A stretch of 21,886 nucleotides of DNA from Campylobacteraceae bacterium (GTDB lineage: Bacteria > Campylobacterota > Campylobacteria > Campylobacterales > Sulfurospirillaceae), in the NCBI GenBank assembly GCA_027013265.1, contig JALUXQ010000023.1, positions 1 through 21,886 of the forward strand, read 5' to 3'. Below are positions 1 to 5,837 of this stretch, one piece after another. The notes below the pieces were generated by a model. That model made no database searches. It saw only the letters and a list, made by a program, of their open reading frames with translations, and was not told the origin of the DNA. The position numbers were made by a program, and so were the translations under genes. Positions within the stretch are counted from its first letter, which is position 1. Every line of letters begins with the position of its first letter.

Positions 1-813
1 ATCTATACTCATCAAAAGCTCATTTTTATCTGGCAATATCATCTCCATAGCAGCCGAAGGTGTTGGAGCTCTTAAATCTGAAACAAAGTCACTTATGACA
101 TAATCTATCTCATGACCTACTGCTGATACTATAGGAGTTTTTGCATTATAGATAGCAAATGCAACCTCTTCCTCGTTAAATCCCCATAAATCCTCTATGC
201 TACCGCCGCCTCTGCTTATGACTATCACATCAACATTTAAGGAGTCTGCATATTTGATATTTTGCGCTATATTTGAAGCACTGTTTTCGCCTTGAACTAT
301 GGTGTCTATCACTTTAAGCTTTATTAAAGGCCATCTTTTATTTGCAACCCTTAACATATCTTGGAGGGCTGCCCCTGTGCCTGAAGTCACAAGTGCTACG
401 CTTTTTATATATCTTGGTATCTCTTTTTTATTTGCTTCATCAAAGTAGCCTAAGCCTTTAAGTTTTTCTTTAAGCTGTTCATAAGCTTTTGCCAAAGCTC
501 CGCTTCCAGATGGCTCAATACTTAAACAATTTAGCTGATAACTGCCTCTTGGAACATATAGAGAGATTGAACCGCTTATGATAACTTGCATACCCTCTTC
601 TAAACGAAATTTCATCTTTGAGTTATTTCCCTTGAACATAACACAAGAGATGGAGGAGTTTTTATCTTTTAGCGTGAAGTATAGATGTCCTGAGCCGTGA
701 TAGGTAAATCTTGAAACTTCGCCCTCTACATGTACATACATAAATGTACTCTCTAAAAGAGCTTTTATCTGGTTGTTTAGGCTTGTTACACTTTGCAAAG
801 AGTTGGAATTCAT
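1..813 (-). CDS. xseA: Exodeoxyribonuclease VII large subunit (partial, 3' end outside window)
   Basis: This is the N-terminal 271 codons of XseA, the catalytic large subunit of exonuclease VII, which with XseB degrades single-stranded DNA in the cytoplasm. The frame is open from an ATG at 813-811 to base 1, so the C-terminal part is missing only because the window ends. The first ~100 residues form the OB-fold nucleic-acid-binding domain (conserved VEGEVSRF and GHLYFTLKD stretches). The following catalytic domain shows the family signatures VTSGTGAA, VISRGGGSIEDLW and VGHEIDY. The ATG overlaps the TGA of ubiE (ATGA, 4 nt), so translation is probably coupled to ubiE. The same ubiE-xseA pairing is known in Campylobacter. 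Identification is secure; nothing looks damaged. Confidence 0.95.
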   Translation of the reverse strand, partial: MNSNSLQSVTSLNNQIKALLESTFMYVHVEGEVSRFTYHGSGHLYFTLKDKNSSISCVMFKGNNSKMKFRLEEGMQVIISGSISLYVPRGSYQLNCLSIEPSGSGALAKAYEQLKEKLKGLGYFDEANKKEIPRYIKSVALVTSGTGAALQDMLRVANKRWPLIKLKVIDTIVQGENSASNIAQNIKYADSLNVDVIVISRGGGSIEDLWGFNEEEVAFAIYNAKTPIVSAVGHEIDYVISDFVSDLRAPTPSAAMEMILPDKNELLMSID

Positions 814-1523
814 CTCTTTTTAGCTATAACCAAAGTAGATATATCCATAGAAAAACTTTTTGCAAACTCTGTTATAAAACCTGCATTATCTAGCTCCGCT
901 TGCAACATGTCTGAAGTCAAAAATCCCTCTATAGAGTTTGGCAAATACTCATATGCCTCTTTGTTTTTTGAGATAAATCCACCGATTTTAGGCAAGATTT
1001 TATTCATATAAAAATCTTTTATAGCATGCAAGGAGCCTTTTTTGTCATCTTTTGTAAACTCCAATATGACAACATAGCCACCCTTTTTTATCACTCTTGC
1101 AAACTCTTCAAAAGCTTTTTCCCTCTGCACTACATTTCTTATACCATAACTGATACTAAGTATATCGACACTCTCATCACCAAGAGGCAAATCCGTCGCT
1201 TCACTGATAACAAACTCAAAATCTGGAAACTTATCTTTCCCAACTTCGACCATACCGACAGATGGGTCAACTCCCATGATTTTTTTAACTTTGATGCTCA
1301 TTTTATCTGCTCTTTTTTGCCAGTAGCCCATCATATCGCCTGTTCCGCAGGCGACATCTACTATCAAATTTACTGGTTTTCTATATCTTTCAAATGTCTC
1401 ATCACATGCCTTTTTTCGCCACTGAATATCCACGCCCATACTTAAAACCCTGTTTGCTTTGTCATATGTTGGCGCGATGTTATCAAACATCTTTACGATT
1501 TTTTGCTGTTTTGTCTCTTTCAA
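810..1523 (-). CDS. ubiE: Demethylmenaquinone/ubiquinone C-methyltransferase UbiE (MenG)
   Basis: A 237-residue class I SAM-dependent methyltransferase. The N-terminus carries the UbiE signature (FDNIAPTYDKANRVLSMG, residues 13-30). SAM-binding motif I is VDVACGTGDM at about 53-62, the acidic VDP follows, and the YGIRNV and GG-V-ILEF motifs are family-typical. It methylates the demethylated quinone in the last step of quinone synthesis; since Campylobacterota use menaquinone, MenG activity on demethylmenaquinone is the expected role (inference). The start is TTG at 1523-1521, supported by AAGGAAG about 6 nt upstream and by the family N-terminus. It is the first gene of a two-gene unit with xseA (4-nt overlap) and is divergent from the DUF309 gene. 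Confidence 0.95.
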   Translation of the reverse strand: MKETKQQKIVKMFDNIAPTYDKANRVLSMGVDIQWRKKACDETFERYRKPVNLIVDVACGTGDMMGYWQKRADKMSIKVKKIMGVDPSVGMVEVGKDKFPDFEFVISEATDLPLGDESVDILSISYGIRNVVQREKAFEEFARVIKKGGYVVILEFTKDDKKGSLHAIKDFYMNKILPKIGGFISKNKEAYEYLPNSIEGFLTSDMLQAELDNAGFITEFAKSFSMDISTLVIAKKR

Positions 1524-1582
1524 TATATCTTCCTTGGTTTTATTTGGTCATATACTTTTTATCTTCACAGAACAAAGATTTG

Positions 1583-1644
1583 TTGACATATGGTGCATTT
1601 AAAATTTTTTGGTATTATACACTATAAATGTTTAACAAAAGGAA
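1583..1644. promoter_or_regulatory. Divergent promoter region between ubiE and DUF309 gene
   Basis: The ubiE/DUF309 gap is very AT-rich. On the plus strand a T-run is followed by TATTAT at 1613-1618, fitting the T-rich/-10 type of Campylobacterota housekeeping promoter. On the minus strand a perfect TATAAT lies at 1619-1614, so the two -10 boxes overlap face to face. The plus-strand Shine-Dalgarno AAAAGGAA is at 1637-1644. A TTGACA at 1583-1588 is too far (24 nt) from the plus-strand -10 to be its -35. If both promoters are used they should compete for polymerase. Confidence 0.4.
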
Positions 1645-1648
1645 ATAT

Positions 1649-1966
1649 ATGAGCGATATAGATAACTTTTTAAAAGCTATAAACAATAATAACTTTGTAT
1701 ATGGGCACGAAGTTTTGGAAGATAGATGGAGAGAGCTTAAAAAGAGCCCTGAGACTCTAAATGAAAGTAAAATTCTAAAAGGTCTTATAAATGGCTCCAC
1801 AGCATTGGCTCTTAAGCTAATGGGTAAAGAGAAAGGCGCCAAAACAGTATGGTCCACATTTGAAAAATATAGACCTCTAATAAAAAGTGAAATCTGCAAC
1901 AAAACCAAAAAATATAGACAAGCAGAAGAGCTTTTAGATAAAAAATACAAACTCTATATGCTCTAG
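1649..1966 (+). CDS. DUF309 family small protein
   Basis: A 105-residue protein of the DUF309 family, the only plus-strand gene here. The family signature is visible: YGHEVLEDRWRE at about 18-29 (H20, E24, W27), followed by a helical segment GLINGSTALALKLMG. DUF309 proteins are small all-helical proteins of unknown biochemical function. An upstream in-frame ATG at 1628 exists, but the ATG at 1649 is preferred because it follows AAAAGGAA at 5 nt, while 1628 would fall almost at the likely transcription start and add residues outside the domain. It is convergent with the CZB chemoreceptor gene, 23 nt away. No functional partner can be inferred from the neighbours. Confidence 0.8.
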   Translation: MSDIDNFLKAINNNNFVYGHEVLEDRWRELKKSPETLNESKILKGLINGSTALALKLMGKEKGAKTVWSTFEKYRPLIKSEICNKTKKYRQAEELLDKKYKLYML

Positions 1967-1982
1967 GGGGACACTATAGAGT
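1951..1982. terminator. Inverted repeat between convergent genes (possible bidirectional terminator)
   Basis: ACTCTATA at 1951-1958 and TATAGAGT at 1975-1982 form a perfect 8-bp inverted repeat with a 16-nt spacer. It covers the end and stop codon of the DUF309 gene and reaches the gap before the convergent chemoreceptor gene. A T-rich stretch follows on the plus strand. The stem is AU-rich, so termination is plausible but not strong. Confidence 0.35.
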
Positions 1983-1989
1983 CTATTTG

Positions 1990-3081
1990 CTATTTTTCAT
2001 TTAACATTTTATTTATAATTGCAAATACTTGTTTGCTCGCATCCTCCGCATCTTTAAAAAGACTCAAGACATGATTGATATCTTTTAAACACTCACCAGT
2101 TTTTATACACTCCAAAGCTTTATTTGTAGCTTGATGCACCATCTTATGAGGGGAAGATAGCTCTTTGTAAGCTTCAGTGTTTCCAAATTTTTCTTTTCCA
2201 ACAGAGGCATACCATTTGCCTAATCTACAAGATGTATCATCACTCATAAGTTCAGGATTATTATCGAATACATTTTTGTATCCATTAACCTTAAAGAGTA
2301 TATGGTCTATTTTTGCTAAAGTACCAAATATCTCCAAAGATATTTTATTGGCATCCTCTTCAATAACTGTCGAACTATCAATTAGCTCCAAAAAACCATC
2401 TTTAAAATTGTTGACATACTCATTTGAATCATTTGTAATCTTCTCTAAACTCGCACTCTGTTCTAGCATGGTATTTGCATTTTGTTTTAAAGCATCTATG
2501 TTAATCTCAACCTCTTGTGTTGCTTTTTGTGTTTTCTCTGCCAATTTTCGCACTTCATCGGCAACAACAGCAAAGCCACGACCATGTTCACCTGCACGAG
2601 CTGCTTCAATTGCTGCATTTAACGCCAGAAGATTTGTTTGATCTGATATATCTTTTATGAGGTTAATCACATCGCTTATCTGTGCAACACTGTTTTGCAA
2701 GTCATCTGCCGTTGTCCTAGAGTGGTCAGATGATTGTAGTATAATCTGTAAAGAGTTCAAAAGAGAATCAGCAGTATCATTCAATGAATGCACATCTGAT
2801 GATGATGTTTTTGTTCTCTGCACTATCTCTTCCGATTTTTGTAAATTCACCTCGACAGACTTTTGAATCTCTTTGATATTGTTTTCACAACCATCAATCA
2901 GCAAATTAGTCAAGGATGTCTTTAGCTTGTTTTCTTCGAGCACTAAGCAATTTTTATCAAAATCTCTTTTTTGCTCATTCAGTTGCTCTTTAAGCCTACT
3001 ATTTTCATCTTCCAAAAGAAGTACTTTCTCCTCCAACTCCTTTATCTTATCAAAATCTACTTCGCGTTTTTTCCCGAACAT
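1990..3081 (-). CDS. Soluble methyl-accepting chemotaxis protein with C-terminal CZB zinc-binding domain
   Basis: A 363-residue cytoplasmic chemoreceptor without membrane segments. Residues ~8-50 form a charged coiled coil. The kinase-control hairpin tip is at ~145-185 (DQTNLLALNAAIEAARAGEHG, then GFAVVADEVRKLAEKTQ). The C-terminal part is a CZB (chemoreceptor zinc-binding) domain with the expected 3-His/1-Cys ligand set: H260 (IDHILFK), C285 (CRLGKWY), H312 and H316 (PHKMVH). The layout matches Helicobacter TlpD-like soluble receptors, which sense zinc-, redox- or metabolism-related signals; that role here is inference. The start is the ATG at 3081, not the longer frame from 3114: AAAGGTGG precedes 3081, and a TATAAT at 3118-3113 would otherwise overlap the start codon. 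Monocistronic. Confidence 0.92.
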   Translation of the reverse strand: MFGKKREVDFDKIKELEEKVLLLEDENSRLKEQLNEQKRDFDKNCLVLEENKLKTSLTNLLIDGCENNIKEIQKSVEVNLQKSEEIVQRTKTSSSDVHSLNDTADSLLNSLQIILQSSDHSRTTADDLQNSVAQISDVINLIKDISDQTNLLALNAAIEAARAGEHGRGFAVVADEVRKLAEKTQKATQEVEINIDALKQNANTMLEQSASLEKITNDSNEYVNNFKDGFLELIDSSTVIEEDANKISLEIFGTLAKIDHILFKVNGYKNVFDNNPELMSDDTSCRLGKWYASVGKEKFGNTEAYKELSSPHKMVHQATNKALECIKTGECLKDINHVLSLFKDAEDASKQVFAIINKMLNEK

Positions 3082-3112
3082 ATAAATGCCACCTTTTAAA
3101 GAATATAGATAC

Positions 3113-3118
3113 ATTATA
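3113..3118 (-). promoter_or_regulatory. -10 box of the CZB chemoreceptor gene
   Basis: A perfect TATAAT on the minus strand in an AT-rich context, preceded by an A/T-rich stretch with no clear -35, as is common in Campylobacterota. It would give a short leader of about 25 nt before the ATG at 3081, which carries a good Shine-Dalgarno. Confidence 0.5.
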
Positions 3119-3202
3119 CCTCTACCCTATTTAATATTGGCTTAAGGAATAACTGTGCTAGTACCAAACAAAATATATTATGATAATAAAAGTTAACTTC
3201 TT

Positions 3203-3997
3203 TTATTTAGATTTAGTATTGCAATGATGCTCTATCCACATATCTTTATGTCCTATATCTATCGCCCATTGCGGTGGTTTGCACTCATCTTTTGCAGATT
3301 GCACAGATGAATTATTATCTATAGTAACAACTCCATTGTCTTGACTAAACTCCATGGCATCTCGTTGCTCTTGTGTTAAATTTGAATTAGTAGTATTGTG
3401 GTATTTGTAAGTTTTTAGGCTATAAAACACTCCATAAAAAACCGATATATAAAAAATAGACATGATAATTTTTGATAACAAATTTTTCTTATTTTGAGGA
3501 ACCTCACATATACCACCTGGGCATTTATAAAGTTTTTTATTAAACCACTTATATATGATACATCCTAAACATATACCAAATACAGCCTCCAAATAAAGCA
3601 ATATCAAACAGAGTACACAAGTGAGAAATCTAGCTGGTACCAATATGTCAAAAAGGATAAAATAACTCATAATAGCCCCTAAGAGTACCCCTAAAATCCA
3701 AGCAAATTTTTTAGGCTTTGCCTCTACCCATTCTGGTTCTTGATTTGATACTATCAATGAACCAAATATCATATACGGCGCATAAATGGGATTTACAAAA
3801 ACTCTGATAACAAACTCTATTATAAATGTAATAGTAAATAGATTTGCCCAAAATAGATTTCTGGTTGATAGAAAATAAGCTAGCACAACTATCCCAAGGA
3901 GGAACATTATCCCAGCACTTGCCCTTGCATCTCTTTCATTTATGACTTTAAAGTCATATTGATCAATTTTCTGTCCAAATTCAAATATTTTTACCAT
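3203..3997 (-). CDS. DUF4395 family membrane protein with cysteine-rich C-terminal half
   Basis: A 264-residue polytopic membrane protein. The N-terminal ~150 residues fit DUF4395: NERDARASAG near residue 20, paired hydrophobic segments at ~28-44 and ~49-68, a P-rich loop (EAKPKKFAW) and segments at ~98-117 and ~121-148 ending in the conserved CLGC (C143, C146). After that come a CPGGIC motif (C159, C164), another membrane segment (~174-193) and a hydrophilic tail with CKPPQWAIDIG and MWIEHHC. The function of DUF4395 is not known; the paired cysteines suggest redox or metal chemistry at the membrane (inference). Start supported by AAGGAT upstream of ATG. It stands alone between ribD and the chemoreceptor. 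Confidence 0.75.
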   Translation of the reverse strand: MVKIFEFGQKIDQYDFKVINERDARASAGIMFLLGIVVLAYFLSTRNLFWANLFTITFIIEFVIRVFVNPIYAPYMIFGSLIVSNQEPEWVEAKPKKFAWILGVLLGAIMSYFILFDILVPARFLTCVLCLILLYLEAVFGICLGCIIYKWFNKKLYKCPGGICEVPQNKKNLLSKIIMSIFYISVFYGVFYSLKTYKYHNTTNSNLTQEQRDAMEFSQDNGVVTIDNNSSVQSAKDECKPPQWAIDIGHKDMWIEHHCNTKSK

Positions 3998-4030
3998 CTT
4001 TTTATCCTTATATTTTAGTTTTCATCTTGA

Positions 4031-4036
4031 ATTGTA
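4031..4036 (-). promoter_or_regulatory. Possible -10 box upstream of the DUF4395 gene
   Basis: TACAAT on the minus strand, about 35 nt upstream of the DUF4395 start codon, in the 61-nt gap after ribD. There is no convincing -35 and no obvious terminator for ribD, so read-through from the infB-ribD operon is equally possible. Confidence 0.25.
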
Positions 4037-4058
4037 TCGAGTCACTACTAACCAAATG

Positions 4059-5057
4059 TTAATTTATCAGCCAACACAGCCTGTCTTTTGTTTGATTATT
4101 ACAGAAAAGATACTTTAAATCCAATTTAAGTTTTGGATTTTGTCCAACTTTGAAGTTTGGCGAGTGAAACACAGCATACATATCAACCATCTCTTTTGTA
4201 GCCTCTAGCATACCTCTACCGCCCTCTATCATAATGTTTTTATATCGCTTTAGAATCTCAAAATTGTCTGATATAAAAACCTCTCTATTTTTCACCCTAA
4301 AAAGTGGAATATCCTTGTCAAAATCTTCTTTTCTTGAGTATATCAGTATATCTGGAGCTTTTCCGCTGCAAAGTCTTGCATCAAGTGTTGGTCTATCAAT
4401 TCTCACAGTATTGCCACCTATCACTAACAGATCACATCTATCTCTAAATCTATGCACTAGCTCCCTTGATGTCTCATTCGTGATGATACCACCATCTATG
4501 ACACCATTTAGACTCATGGCGAGCTTAAAAAACACAAAGTTACCCTTTTGCCACTTTAAAAATGGAGTTATCAACTCTTCACACTCTTTGCACTCTTTTA
4601 AAACCTCTACTTTTATGCCATGCTCTCTTAGGTAGTCTGCCCCTCCGACTGCTTTTGGATTTGTATCTCTCTTACCAATAACCACTTTTTTAAATTTTAA
4701 CTCTTTTATGAGATGTGAGCAGGGTGGAGTTTTGCCGTAGTGGTTACATGGCTCTAGCGTTACATACAGAGTATAATTTTTAAACAAACCGTTATGATTT
4801 TTTATAAGATAGTCATGAATTTCGCTTGAATTTTTAAGTTTTTCTATTTTTTTGTCTTGAGTGAACTTGTAGTAGGCATCTTTGATAACCTCAACTTCTG
4901 CATGTGGGGCACCTGCTTTTGTGTGTGCCTTGCGGGATAAAATGGAGCCGAAATCATCACTTATCAAAGCTCCAACTGCGGGATTTGGATAGGTAAGTCC
5001 TTGATATTTCCAAGCCTCTTTCACAGCCAAAGTCATCAAGGAGTTATTCTCTACCAT
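4059..5057 (-). CDS. ribD: Bifunctional riboflavin biosynthesis deaminase/reductase RibD
   Basis: A 332-residue fusion enzyme catalysing the deamination and side-chain reduction steps of riboflavin synthesis. The N-terminal deaminase domain shows the zinc site: HAE at H52-E54 and EPCNHYGKTPPC with C104 and C113. The reductase domain (from ~175) begins FKLAMSLNGVIDGG and has IGGNTVRIDRPTLDAR, the NADPH/substrate-binding region. Between the HAE motif and the PC motif is an extra, charged stretch (~residues 61-96), longer than the usual spacing of RibD. The 5' end overlaps the rimP stop by 7 nt (ATGGTAG), so it is the last gene of the translation-factor operon and probably translationally coupled to rimP. 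The C-terminus is somewhat shorter than Escherichia coli RibD. Confidence 0.93.
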   Translation of the reverse strand: MVENNSLMTLAVKEAWKYQGLTYPNPAVGALISDDFGSILSRKAHTKAGAPHAEVEVIKDAYYKFTQDKKIEKLKNSSEIHDYLIKNHNGLFKNYTLYVTLEPCNHYGKTPPCSHLIKELKFKKVVIGKRDTNPKAVGGADYLREHGIKVEVLKECKECEELITPFLKWQKGNFVFFKLAMSLNGVIDGGIITNETSRELVHRFRDRCDLLVIGGNTVRIDRPTLDARLCSGKAPDILIYSRKEDFDKDIPLFRVKNREVFISDNFEILKRYKNIMIEGGRGMLEATKEMVDMYAVFHSPNFKVGQNPKLKLDLKYLFCNNQTKDRLCWLIN

Positions 5058-5473
5058 TTGTAGTAAGTTCTTGCCTTGTCTATATCTTCAATATCTATTT
5101 TGATATGTTCACCATCTTCTTCGATAACCTCTAAAACTTCGCCATCAAAAGAGTTTAGTTTGCCTATGATTTTGTCCGTATTTATGAGCTTTATCTTTAT
5201 CTCTTCCCCAACACTTCCTCTAAAATGCTCTGCTTTTTTAAGAGGTCTTTCGATTCCAGGAGAGCTAACTTCTAAAGTATAAGCACCGCTGAGCGGAGGA
5301 TTTAAATCTAAAATTGGAGATATGATACGAGATATCTTAGCACATAAATCAAGATTAACCCCGTCTTTTGCTGTTATATAGATTCTAAATATTCTATTTT
5401 CATTTTCACTGACAACTTCACTATCATAGTATAAAGCTCCATTGTCCTCAATGATACTTTTAATCGTCTCCAT
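5051..5473 (-). CDS. rimP: Ribosome maturation factor RimP
   Basis: A 140-residue protein matching RimP, which assists assembly of the 30S subunit. The N-terminal domain contains the conserved RIYI strand and the DLCAKISRIISPILD helix; the signature YTLEVSSPGIERPLK is at about 63-77 and the C-terminal SH3-like domain ends in DIDKARTYYKW. It starts inside the end of rbfA (14-nt overlap) and overlaps ribD by 7 nt, so infB-rbfA-rimP-ribD is read as one unit. The infB-rbfA-rimP order is conserved in Campylobacterota. Confidence 0.93.
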   Translation of the reverse strand: METIKSIIEDNGALYYDSEVVSENENRIFRIYITAKDGVNLDLCAKISRIISPILDLNPPLSGAYTLEVSSPGIERPLKKAEHFRGSVGEEIKIKLINTDKIIGKLNSFDGEVLEVIEEDGEHIKIDIEDIDKARTYYKW

Positions 5474-5828
5474 TTTTACCTAACTCTTTCTCTATCTTTT
5501 GAAACAATTCATCCATTCTATTTATCTCTTTGAGGCTCTTATCAAACTTGAAGTGAAAACTTGGGCAGCGAAACCAACCTTCAGCTTCCAAACAGTAGTT
5601 TTGAAGATGCCTGTTGACCTTTTTAAGATGAGTCAAAACATACTTTTTTTCATCCTCATCCAAAGCCATCTCATCAAGATAAACTTCTGCATCATATTTA
5701 CCACGACTACAATTTACATCTACCACACAAAGACCTTGCAACATGGGGTCATTTAGCGAGGCGAATGCCTCTGGCAAAAGCTCCCTTAAGAGACTTTCGG
5801 TTCTTTGTATCTTTATACTTTTAGGCAT
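5460..5828 (-). CDS. rbfA: Ribosome-binding factor A
   Basis: A 122-residue RbfA, a KH-fold protein needed for late 30S maturation and 16S rRNA 5'-end processing. Family features are the basic N-terminus with IQRTESLLRELLPEAF, the CVVDVNCSRGKYDAEVYL strand region and the C-terminal FHFKFDKSLKEINRMDELF segment. ATG is preceded by AGGAG at good distance, 9 nt after the infB stop. Its 3' end overlaps rimP by 14 nt. It is of ordinary length and intact. Confidence 0.93.
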   Translation of the reverse strand: MPKSIKIQRTESLLRELLPEAFASLNDPMLQGLCVVDVNCSRGKYDAEVYLDEMALDEDEKKYVLTHLKKVNRHLQNYCLEAEGWFRCPSFHFKFDKSLKEINRMDELFQKIEKELGKNGDD

Positions 5829-5837
5829 ATATATCTC

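Noticed and set aside
1583..1588. Perfect TTGACA as a -35 box for the DUF309 gene
   Set aside because: It is 24 nt from the nearest plus-strand -10, and no -10 is found at 16-18 nt.
3082..3114. Upstream start for the CZB chemoreceptor at 3114
   Set aside because: It lies within the TATAAT at 3118-3113, and the Shine-Dalgarno fits the ATG at 3081.
3190..3199. Palindrome AAGTTAACTT just after the DUF4395 stop codon
   Set aside because: It is a short, AU-only-like stem with almost no loop; too weak to call a terminator.
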